Of a DNA stretch of 20,124 bases, positions 7,917 through 15,171 are shown one piece after another. Every line of letters starts with the position of its first letter. Positions within the stretch are counted from its first letter, which is position 1. The stretch comes from Methylothermaceae bacterium (GTDB lineage: Bacteria > Pseudomonadota > Gammaproteobacteria > Methylococcales > Methylothermaceae), in NCBI GenBank assembly GCA_027024125.1, contig JALVSV010000056.1:1-20124 (forward strand), in the 5' to 3' direction. Under the pieces are notes generated by a model. The model was not told where the DNA came from, searched no databases, and was given only the letters and a program-made list of their open reading frames with translations. The translations under genes were made by a program, and so were the position numbers.

Positions 7917-8376
7917 CATCAAACATCTACATTTAAATAAGAATGTTGAATTATTCTATTTGACTTTTCAATCGCGAATGTAAAAATTTCTGACAGAAGC
8001 TGTTGTCGAGGAATCTGGCTGGTTTTGAAAATTTGCCGGTGATGACAGCTGGGGCCAGACCTATACAACTCCATGTTTTTATGTCGATATCTCATTACGA
8101 GAAAGCTTTAAATTACTGCATAACTGTCTGGTTCCAATAGATGATGAACTGTATAAAATACCCAGGAGCAGCCATCGTATAGTGATGGCCCTGGATATCC
8201 TGGAAGCCAGTTCTTCCTGAGCTGGAAAAGATCAAGAGTCACAAATTGCTTGACCACGCCAAATCCGGGCGATAGGATCAGGACGGAAATAAAGAACGGT
8301 TTTTTTACCGTACTTGGTTAGTCATTAACACGAACCCACCAACTTTAGCCGGTGGTTGTTAGTGGGGGATAGCTCT
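7917..8376. other. Intergenic region with a possible degenerate ORF
   Basis: About 460 AT-rich bases lie between two divergently transcribed genes. On the + strand, 8029-8220 is open without a good start (63 codons, containing FYVDISLRESFKLLHNCL and SSHRIVMALDILEASS). A one-base shift at 8218-8219 would continue it to a stop at 8273-8275 (ELEKIKSHKLLDHAKSGR). This may be the remnant of a small gene, family unknown. A five-base inverted repeat with six T in its loop lies at 8296-8311. No functional gene is supported. Confidence 0.25.
8335..8369 (+). promoter_or_regulatory. Hairpin overlapping the ribosome binding site of the cyclase-domain gene
   Basis: CCCACCAAC (8335-8343) can pair with GTTG (8355-8358) plus GTGGG (8362-8366), leaving a three-base bulge. 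This would bury part of the Shine-Dalgarno sequence GGGGGA at 8364-8369. A competing stem, CCACC 8336-8340 with GGTGG 8351-8355, would leave the site free. Two mutually exclusive stems would allow translational control, but this is inferred from base pairing only. Confidence 0.3.
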
Positions 8377-11300
8377 GTGGCTTTCTGTTCGAAATGTGGT
8401 GGCTCTTTACGTGAAGGTATCCGTTTTTGCACACATTGTGGTTCCGATATTCGGGTAAACGTATCTCTGGACAAAGATGCTGTCCCTGATATCCAATCTT
8501 CTGAAAAAGCCCCCCAACCGGCCTCAATCCCTCTCTTTACCACCGCTCGGACTCGGTCACAAAAAAATACCACTCCTGATGCGCAGCCATCATCAGACAG
8601 ATCCCTTGTCGTTAAAGCTGTCATGAAGGCCTTGATTAGCAGCATGGTACTGAGCGCGATAGCGCTGGGTCCAGGCATTGCACTATTAATGTCCGGTTAT
8701 CCGACGTTCGGCATGATCTGGATGTTTCTTGGTTCGTTCTGGCTTATGGCCCGCACCTATCGCAAGCCGTGGCGATTGACATTTTTTTCTTGCTTTATTC
8801 CGCCTGCTGTTGCGCTATTGGCTTATCTACTGCAATTGATATTGTTTAACGATGCAGGATTACCAATATTACCGCTGTTTGTTGCGCTGGGATTAGGTTT
8901 GCTGTTTGGATGGTGGCGGGCGAGTAAACATCATTTATCACGAGCGGATGATGGTGGTGTTATCGCCAAACGTACTTTTGGATTTTTGGTGATATGGGTA
9001 TTGAGTTACGGGACAACACAAATACTGGGCTATGCTGCTGCCAGCATTGAAGTCATGCGGGCAGGCCTGCTGACCGGCGTTTTCTCGACGACTACACTCA
9101 TAGTCGTCAGCATGATTCTCTGGCGAAAATTCAAGGCGGTGAAGATGGCTGTGCCAATGTTTGTCGTGCTGATGTTTTCTTTGTTCCATGTCACCCCGTC
9201 CTGTGCAAGCGACAAACCATTGATGGTTACCTGCGCTTCGTACCACACTGCAGCAAACAAAGTGCTGGCGAGTACCGGGCTGGCATATTTTCAAAAAGAC
9301 AAGGAGATCATCAATGGCGAGGATGAATGCCATTTCGATGTGCAATACGGATACAAGGGAAAATCCGCCCAACGGGCGGCAGACGGTTCAGTATATGCCC
9401 ATCCCTCACATCCATTGAAAGGCAAGGACATCAGCTACCAGGTAGCTGTTTCTGGAGCGATTTCATCGTTGATAAAACCGCCATTCACGGAAGAGGGTTT
9501 AAGGCAGCGTGAGTATGGCAATTTTAGTCAAATCCATATTGATGGAAAAACGCCGTGCGTATTCGAATACAGCGCCAAACCCCACGAATTCATGTTAGGG
9601 TTGTTTTCGTTGGGAGATTTCCGGTTAGCTTGCTGGAAGAACAAGCGGAAACTGACGGTATCGGTACGTGGCAGCTATTGGGGAGGTAAACCTGACAATC
9701 CCCGGAGCGAAGGGTTTTACCGTTCGATCGCAGTTGGAACGATGAAGCAGATGCTACCACTAATTCCAAAGGCGCCTGCTGGGCTTGCTTCGCCTGACGC
9801 ACCGGCAGGCAACGCGGGCAGTCGTGCCGGGGGTGTAGCTTCTTCCCCGCCGATTACCGCACAACAGGAACAAATTGCGCAGGTTACTGCCGCAGTTATT
9901 GCGATTCTTGTGGCGGCGGGTATTGCCGTGAATATCGCGCAATCCATTGCTGCTGCAATTGCGCAGGCCATGCAACCGGTAAGCGACCTGACTGCAAACG
10001 GGAAAGCGGATGAAGTTACTCGCCAACAGCATGGAGTAACAGGTTCCGAATCTGACCCTGATCCCCCGCTCTATGATCCTTACGACAAGCAAAAAATACC
10101 CTGTAAAGATGGAAAATACTGGGCCGCGCGTGAAGGTGAAGAGGGCGAGTGGTTGTCACGCGAGGAGGCTGAACGCTACGTGGCGCAACTGGCAAGGGAA
10201 AAAGCCGCGTTCGACAGTACACGTCAGCAGGAAATTGGGCGTCATGACAACGAAACGGAAAAAATGCTTGAAAAATCGCGAGAGGATACGCATCAGCGGC
10301 ATGCGACAGAACGCGAGCAGGAGCAACGGGAGCGTGAGCGCTTGCAGGCGCGCCGTGACAAAATCGATCAGGAGGGTGCATCGGAGCCTGTGTCTGACCC
10401 GGTATCGGAACCCGAGCTGGTGGGTACGCCAGGGTTGGACAACACCGGTTTTGGGTGGGCCGTTAATATGGCCAAAGATTTTGTTCGCGGAATTGCGAAG
10501 GACAGTATTGATCTGATCGTGCAGTCACCGGGTGCTTTGGTGGAGACAGCTGGCAAGGCGGCCACCAGCGCCATGAAAGTGTTGAGCAAACCGGAAAACT
10601 GGCGGATTGTGGGCGAGACTGTTTCGGATACCCTATCGGATCTTATGGCACCGGCAACCGGTGATGTGAAAGGTACGCTGAATACCATGAAAAAAGTGGC
10701 TGACAGCAGCGAAGCCGCTGCCGAAATTGCAATCCACTTGGGAAAAGAAGCCTGGAAAGATCCGGCAGGCACTGCAGTCGCTGCAGGAAAACTGGTGTTG
10801 GGCACGGACAACTGGGAAAAAGCGATTGATCCGGAAACGCCCGTCACCGAACGCATGGGGCGCGCCATCTGGGGTGCTGTCGATACCGGCGGAACCTTGG
10901 TTGGTTTTGGCTCCAGCGCATTGAAAGGCGCGGCAAAACTGGGCGACTTCATGCGTGTTGCAGATGGCGTTGGCGATATTTCCCGGGGTGTCAAAGCCAT
11001 TGATGCCGCAAGCGATGCCACCAAAGCGCTTTCTGCCGCGGACAAGGTCACTGATGCCATAAAAGGCGGTGAGCTGTTGGATGGAATTGGGGATGCTGCC
11101 AAGGCAGAAAAAATGCTTGATGGTGTAGTGGATGCCGAACACGGTGCCGAAGCTGTGTCCGATTTATCCAAAGGCGCCGGGTTGCCGGCGGAAGTGGCGG
11201 AAGATAGGAGCCGGCTGAAACAATTGCGTCAAAGTCTCGCCGAACAACGAAGTGGCCAGGCTGAAACACGCGAAACTCTGGAAGAATTGCGAGAACGCCT

Positions 11301-12372
11301 TGCCAATCAGCGCCGCGGTATCGTGGATACCTCAGAAGGCGCGCTTGCGCGGGGTGACGGCATTCCAGAGATGGTGACCGATCCTGAAGGTTATGTACGG
11401 GAATTACCAACCGGCGCCTTGATTGATCGCAACCTGGCGATTGGTACCGGCTACTCAGGTGCGCAGATTGATGACATGGCGCGGTTTGCAAAAGAAGAAA
11501 ACGTGGTCGTGGGCGCACGCAGCACCAATGTCGATTCCATGCGTCATATTCGTGATGGTAATGCGGTGCCAAAGCCCATTACCATCAAATCGAAAACTAT
11601 CGGCGAGCTGGACACTTATCTGGGAGCAAAATCTTCAGACAAAGGATTGGTCGGTTATTTTGATCCGCCCGCAGCCAAGGATCTGGACATGAACAATATC
11701 CCGGCAAATCTGCGTGAACAGGTATTGAAACGGCGTGAGCTGCGGGCCGCTGAATACATGGAACATCGCAACAGTATCGACGAAGCCGTCAAGGCTGGAA
11801 AAATGGTCGAGCGCGATGGAAAATTGTATGCGGTCATAAAGCAGGCTGATGGAAACACCATCATCAAACCCTTTGCCGGCGATATCGATGGCGTCTATTT
11901 CGCAGATGCAAGCACTGGCAAACTGATTCCGCCGGGCGAGCGCTACGACCGATTGAAAGCCGCTTGGTCCGGCAATACGCGGGAAATCAACGAAAGGATT
12001 GCCCGGGAAGCGGCATGGAAAGGTGAAAAACCCGATTTCGTACCGAATTATTGGAGCAAAAGCAATGCGCCCGGTCAGCATGGCGTCGAGTCGAATCTGG
12101 TGGCCGATATTACTGAACACTATAAACCTGGAACGCCGGAATACGACAAGGCACTGGCCAAATCCAATGCCTTGCACGCCAAACTGAGCAAGAACCATTG
12201 GGATGGGGATGGCGAGGTCGTTCTGCAAATGGGGCCGGAAGGTCATCTTCGCCGCGGCATCCGGTTTTCAAAAGAGCGGCCCTTACCCGATCTGGCGGCA
12301 ATGCAAAAAACGGAAAGCACCATGCCAAATCTGTCGGACTGGATAGACAAGCCAAAAGGCCGTGACTGGTAG
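8377..12372 (+). CDS. Large zinc-ribbon membrane protein with C-terminal ExoY/CyaA-like nucleotidyl cyclase domain
   Basis: I place the start at the GTG at 8377 (MAFCSKCGG), seven bases after GGGGGA; the TTG at 8356 has no such site. The product has 1331 residues. In order: a zinc ribbon (Cys4, 7, 18, 21); about seven membrane segments between 84 and 277; a cysteine-containing, probably periplasmic domain (~280-465); an Ala/Ile-rich membrane segment (~501-529); a charged coiled coil (~594-665); Ala/Asp-rich helices (~690-920); then a domain from ~1025 to the end. That domain has the three hallmark regions of anthrax edema factor/CyaA/ExoY cyclases in order: Lys1066 with Lys1071/1073 (VPKPITIKSK), the metal-binding GDIDG with Asp1169 and Asp1171, and QHGVESN with His1235 and Asn1240. 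The catalytic-base His of CyaA is not evident, as in ExoY. These enzymes make cyclic nucleotides from NTPs. It could be a toxin or a receptor cyclase. Confidence 0.65.
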   Translation: MAFCSKCGGSLREGIRFCTHCGSDIRVNVSLDKDAVPDIQSSEKAPQPASIPLFTTARTRSQKNTTPDAQPSSDRSLVVKAVMKALISSMVLSAIALGPGIALLMSGYPTFGMIWMFLGSFWLMARTYRKPWRLTFFSCFIPPAVALLAYLLQLILFNDAGLPILPLFVALGLGLLFGWWRASKHHLSRADDGGVIAKRTFGFLVIWVLSYGTTQILGYAAASIEVMRAGLLTGVFSTTTLIVVSMILWRKFKAVKMAVPMFVVLMFSLFHVTPSCASDKPLMVTCASYHTAANKVLASTGLAYFQKDKEIINGEDECHFDVQYGYKGKSAQRAADGSVYAHPSHPLKGKDISYQVAVSGAISSLIKPPFTEEGLRQREYGNFSQIHIDGKTPCVFEYSAKPHEFMLGLFSLGDFRLACWKNKRKLTVSVRGSYWGGKPDNPRSEGFYRSIAVGTMKQMLPLIPKAPAGLASPDAPAGNAGSRAGGVASSPPITAQQEQIAQVTAAVIAILVAAGIAVNIAQSIAAAIAQAMQPVSDLTANGKADEVTRQQHGVTGSESDPDPPLYDPYDKQKIPCKDGKYWAAREGEEGEWLSREEAERYVAQLAREKAAFDSTRQQEIGRHDNETEKMLEKSREDTHQRHATEREQEQRERERLQARRDKIDQEGASEPVSDPVSEPELVGTPGLDNTGFGWAVNMAKDFVRGIAKDSIDLIVQSPGALVETAGKAATSAMKVLSKPENWRIVGETVSDTLSDLMAPATGDVKGTLNTMKKVADSSEAAAEIAIHLGKEAWKDPAGTAVAAGKLVLGTDNWEKAIDPETPVTERMGRAIWGAVDTGGTLVGFGSSALKGAAKLGDFMRVADGVGDISRGVKAIDAASDATKALSAADKVTDAIKGGELLDGIGDAAKAEKMLDGVVDAEHGAEAVSDLSKGAGLPAEVAEDRSRLKQLRQSLAEQRSGQAETRETLEELRERLANQRRGIVDTSEGALARGDGIPEMVTDPEGYVRELPTGALIDRNLAIGTGYSGAQIDDMARFAKEENVVVGARSTNVDSMRHIRDGNAVPKPITIKSKTIGELDTYLGAKSSDKGLVGYFDPPAAKDLDMNNIPANLREQVLKRRELRAAEYMEHRNSIDEAVKAGKMVERDGKLYAVIKQADGNTIIKPFAGDIDGVYFADASTGKLIPPGERYDRLKAAWSGNTREINERIAREAAWKGEKPDFVPNYWSKSNAPGQHGVESNLVADITEHYKPGTPEYDKALAKSNALHAKLSKNHWDGDGEVVLQMGPEGHLRRGIRFSKERPLPDLAAMQKTESTMPNLSDWIDKPKGRDW

Positions 12373-12378
12373 GGTGAA

Positions 12379-13185
12379 ATGATGGCCGAAAAAAAATACC
12401 GCTTTTATCAGTTGGCTGATGAACTGACTGAAAAATATGGCTTTGATGCCATTCCATTTCCTGTTTCCGTCGAAACAAGTAAGCGTATCTTTCGTTCCGA
12501 ATCCGTATCGCTGGATGCCGTGCTTGACGCACTGGACAGGTTTCTTGGCGAATATCCGCAACTAAAACCAAAATATGCCACCAATGCAGCAAAATTGGCC
12601 ATGTTATGCGCAACCAACAATGTCTTTGCCGGGAAAATGGCAGATGCTCTGGGCAATTTGAATGCCGGCCTGAGAATTTACCCTGAACATCGCGGCATGG
12701 TAGTTCATCAGGCGTTGGCCTTGCAAATGAACGGTTACGATGAAGCTGCAGCGGTAGAGTACGAACGTTTGCTGGGAAAAGCACCCCAAGCCTATGACCC
12801 CGTTCTTCGAGCACTGGCTGCCAAAGCCTTTATGTCATTGGGACAATATGAAAAAGCCTTTGTTATTCTTGATTTTTTACCCGAGAAGGCATTTCAGGAT
12901 GAAGCCTTGGCTAAGCTGCGGCAAAGCATCGCGGACAAGCTTTTACCGGAACCCGGAGCAGAACAGCCAACACAGAACAAACCTGTAAAGGAGCCAGCGT
13001 TGGTTTGTCCATCTTGCGGCGAGCCGGTTTTGAAAACGCACAAATTCTGCCCATCCTGTGCAACACCGCTGCATCAGCGGGAAGAACACAGCCTGAAAGC
13101 AGAACCACCGCAGTTCTGTGTTCATTGCGGCGCAAAAATAAAACCGGGCAACCGTTTCTGTACCCAGTGTGGGAAAGCAGCATGA
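12379..13185 (+). CDS. TPR-like protein with two C-terminal zinc ribbons
   Basis: This 268-residue, apparently cytoplasmic protein lies six bases after the cyclase-domain gene on the same strand, so the two form one operon. ATG codons at 12379 and 12382 are both possible; the second has better spacing to AGGGTG. Residues ~70-185 are helical repeats with TPR-like pattern (for example GYDEAAAVEYERLL and GQYEKAFVILDFLP). Two zinc ribbons follow at Cys210/213/224/227 and Cys247/250/261/264, each CX2C-X10-CX2C, separated by a charged linker. TPR plus ribbons suggests a protein-binding adaptor, chaperone or antidote for the large neighbour, but no function can be assigned from sequence. The stop overlaps an ATG as ATGA at 13182-13185. 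Confidence 0.75.
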   Translation: MMAEKKYRFYQLADELTEKYGFDAIPFPVSVETSKRIFRSESVSLDAVLDALDRFLGEYPQLKPKYATNAAKLAMLCATNNVFAGKMADALGNLNAGLRIYPEHRGMVVHQALALQMNGYDEAAAVEYERLLGKAPQAYDPVLRALAAKAFMSLGQYEKAFVILDFLPEKAFQDEALAKLRQSIADKLLPEPGAEQPTQNKPVKEPALVCPSCGEPVLKTHKFCPSCATPLHQREEHSLKAEPPQFCVHCGAKIKPGNRFCTQCGKAA

Positions 13186-13484
13186 ATGAATCCCATGCAG
13201 TTCGTTTATTTGTTTCGTCCGATAAACGTCTTGAAATAAAAATCGACAAATCCTTGCTTTTCCTGGTTGGCAACAAGCAGACTTGTATTGGCCGTTTAGG
13301 GAGAATCCGCAATCTTAAATCTGACTTTGTTGGAAATCTGGTTCAGTTGTTCCCAAATTTCGTCATTACATGCACCAACTTTACAACTGGCATTGATATA
13401 CAACCGAGTGTGATTAATTACCAGCTCCTGATCAATCATTTTCCACTGCCCTTTTGTCATTTCAGGAAACATCCCCGCTTTTAA
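13182..13484 (+). CDS. Doubtful short ORF coupled to the TPR gene by ATGA
   Basis: An ATG at 13182 overlaps the stop of the TPR/zinc-ribbon gene and opens a 100-codon frame beginning MNESHAVRLFVSSDKRLEIK. Only the first 38 codons are in otherwise free DNA; the rest is antisense to the zinc-ribbon gene on the other strand, and its protein sequence looks random there. It could be the stump of a third operon gene cut by rearrangement, or chance. No domain is recognised. Confidence 0.18.
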   Translation: MNESHAVRLFVSSDKRLEIKIDKSLLFLVGNKQTCIGRLGRIRNLKSDFVGNLVQLFPNFVITCTNFTTGIDIQPSVINYQLLINHFPLPFCHFRKHPRF

Positions 13485-14078
13485 TTCGACCTGAATACGC
13501 CGGGCTTTGAAACCATCCAAGTTCATAAATTCCGGTTTCTGAATCCACCGGATGAAATACTTCATTTTGGCAATGCTTTTAATGACCTCCTCATTATCAA
13601 GAAAAGAGGAGGTTTTGGTATCTAAACTGATAACCTTTACATGGATATCGTATCCAGACTGATTTTCCGGTTTGTAGATCACATTGTTGTTTTCTTTCTC
13701 AAATTTCCAATGTGGAGGAAGCGACAGGATGACATCAAAACCATCAGCATGCTTAATCATTTGCGTTTCCCACTCCTCAGCAATTGGAGCGTGTGTGTCA
13801 GTCGATACAGGAGAGGGTATATTGATATCAGAAACGGGTTGTTGTGTGTTTAGTGCCACTATCAATAAAATGGTCATGGGTAGCCCTAATGCTAATAGAG
13901 CAACAGCAATCAGTTTTTTGGTGGATATATTTGAAGACTTGCCGATAGACGCTCTATCAATTCCTGATTCCTGTTGTGTGTTTGTGCCCAAAACTGTTAT
14001 AGAAGCTACAGGAGCACCACAATGCCCACAGAATTTATCACCCGCATCCAGGACAGCATCACATTGTTTACATTTCAT
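13296..14078 (-). CDS. Zinc-ribbon, single-pass membrane protein with periplasmic domain
   Basis: The chosen start is the ATG at 14078 (MKCKQC), preceded by AAAGG at a suitable distance; an in-frame TTG at 14096 is less likely. The 260-residue protein has a zinc ribbon at Cys3, 6, 17 and 20, a Ser/Thr-rich linker, one membrane segment at ~56-76 (LIAVALLALGLPMTILLIVA), and a ~170-residue domain predicted outside the membrane, with FDVILSLPPHWKFE near its start and a Cys pair near the end. That domain loosely resembles PsbP/DUF1795-like folds by pattern only. The first 11 bases overlap the end of the upstream gene, so they are translated together. The DNA is clearly more AT-rich than the flanking ruv and tol genes, which suggests acquisition. 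Confidence 0.7.
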   Translation of the reverse strand: MKCKQCDAVLDAGDKFCGHCGAPVASITVLGTNTQQESGIDRASIGKSSNISTKKLIAVALLALGLPMTILLIVALNTQQPVSDINIPSPVSTDTHAPIAEEWETQMIKHADGFDVILSLPPHWKFEKENNNVIYKPENQSGYDIHVKVISLDTKTSSFLDNEEVIKSIAKMKYFIRWIQKPEFMNLDGFKARRIQVELKAGMFPEMTKGQWKMIDQELVINHTRLYINASCKVGACNDEIWEQLNQISNKVRFKIADSP

Positions 14079-14604
14079 TTCCAGCCTTTGATGCAAACGC
14101 AGGAATTAAACAAGTCAGACAACCTATGAGCAACGATGCGAGACCATAGGCATAGATTGATTCAGTAATATACTGGTCATCAATTTGTTCTTGATATAAA
14201 TTGACCATACATACGTCAACGAATATCAATGTTATTAATGCTGTAAATGAAAACAGGAAAATATCTATTAAATTGAGGCGATAAAACCCACTGGCAAGAT
14301 GTTTGAGATATAGGCCAACTATGATTCCGATCAATAAGGCTTGACCTGCAACAAGTATCAACCAGTCGTCAACTGACTCAACCCACTGACTTACTACACC
14401 ATTTTCATAAAGCATGAAGTTAAGCAAAAGAGCAAATAACAAAGAGATTACCGATGTTACACCTATCGTTTTCAGGCGATATGCACTCAGGTTACCGTCT
14501 GGGTGTGGGTTTTCATTGGATAACGATGCAGTCAAAGCGGCACCACAACCTCCACAATAGCTATCTTCTCTTTCAACTGAAGTACCACAATGAATACACT
14601 TCAT
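14068..14604 (-). CDS. Zinc-ribbon protein with four membrane segments
   Basis: The 178-residue product starts MKCIHCGTSVE with a zinc ribbon at Cys3, 6, 17 and 20, the same spacing as its neighbour. Four hydrophobic segments follow at about 46-66, 82-100, 112-134 and 151-170; the remaining loops are short and acidic. No catalytic motif is visible. The ATG at 14602-14604 has no clear Shine-Dalgarno sequence. It is the first gene of a two-gene reverse operon; its last 11 bases contain the start of the next gene. Base composition is AT-rich like the rest of the block. Function unknown; the ribbon-plus-membrane layout resembles the N-terminus of the large cyclase-domain protein. Confidence 0.68.
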   Translation of the reverse strand: MKCIHCGTSVEREDSYCGGCGAALTASLSNENPHPDGNLSAYRLKTIGVTSVISLLFALLLNFMLYENGVVSQWVESVDDWLILVAGQALLIGIIVGLYLKHLASGFYRLNLIDIFLFSFTALITLIFVDVCMVNLYQEQIDDQYITESIYAYGLASLLIGCLTCLIPAFASKAGNEM

Positions 14605-14917
14605 AATAATGCTATGTTGGTAAATTATTCATTGATTAATATAACATTAAAGATATCCAACCCCAAGTTACGGTGGTTTAATTGTTTGGCACAACCCAGT
14701 TAAGGATAATTGAAAACCTTGACGGGAGTTGGGAATGCAGCAAAGAAAGAACTCAAACTGGATGCAGTGAGCCAAGTGAACGATCAAGATTATACCCGTA
14801 TCGAAACCACCCGCAGCCTCATTGCCATTAAGTCAAGGAAAAACCCATATAAATCAAGGATAATAGTGAACTTTCTGGGCGGATTCAACTCCCAAGCGCA
14901 ACTTTCCAGGACCACGC
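14605..14917. other. Intergenic region, no supported gene
   Basis: About 310 bases lie upstream of the zinc-ribbon pair. The first ~60 bases (14605-14660) are very AT-rich and may hold the promoter for the reverse genes, though I cannot pick a convincing pair of hexamers. A 76-codon frame starts with TTG at 14710 and runs to 14940 (it includes NAAKKELKLDAVSQVNDQDY) but continues into the repeat element and has no family I recognise; I treat it as non-coding or a remnant. Confidence 0.35.
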
Positions 14918-15017
14918 CATTCAAACACGCAACGGATTGAATGAAGGGGCAGGTGGTCTGCTTCGAAATTCGAAGCAGACCACCTGCCCCGGCTTGATTG
15001 GATGACGGAGCCCTGCC
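14918..15017. repeat. Repeat element, copy B, empty form with 45-base perfect palindrome
   Basis: This copy consists of both arms of the element at 6620-6955, inverted relative to it, with only one base (A14968) between them. Its core, 14946-14967 and 14969-14990, is a perfect 22-base inverted repeat; each half contains TTCGAAGCAGACCACCTGC or its complement. Homology to copy A continues outward on both sides, to 14918 and to 15017, so the unit is about 100 bases rather than just the palindrome. No T-run follows it, so it is not an ordinary terminator. Confidence 0.75.
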
Positions 15018-15171
15018 TGAATGGTCCAGGCTGCCAATGCAGGGTGTTCCTGCCTGCCCGGGCCAGTTGAAGGGGGAGGGGAACCGGTGGTCCGTCCGAT
15101 GACTCCACAGCGGGTTACCGCAACGGGCCGATATTGATTAATATATGGGCACAATCCAATCTGCGAAAATA
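15018..15171 (+). promoter_or_regulatory. Upstream region of the ybgC-tol-pal operon
   Basis: Non-coding sequence with a GC-rich nested inverted repeat (GCAGG/CCTGC inside CAGGC/GCCTG) around 15028-15056. Close to the gene is a weak promoter candidate: TTACCG at 15115-15120 and TAATAT at 15139-15144, 18 bases apart. Since repeat copy B ends at 15017, the operon promoter should lie within this stretch or further upstream. Confidence 0.3.

Noticed and set aside
10368..11171. 267-codon reverse frame opposite the cyclase-domain gene
   Set aside because: Ser/Ala/Pro-rich product typical of an antisense shadow, with no start signals; the forward frame continues through the region into a motif-bearing domain.
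14710..14940. 76-codon + strand ORF beginning with TTG
   Set aside because: No ribosome binding site or recognised domain, and its 3' part lies inside repeat copy B; kept only as a possible remnant.
14946..14990. The 45-base palindrome as a bidirectional terminator upstream of the tol operon
   Set aside because: No T-run on either side, homology to copy A extends well beyond the palindrome, and in copy A the same arms are 237 bases apart. It is part of a repeat, not a terminator.
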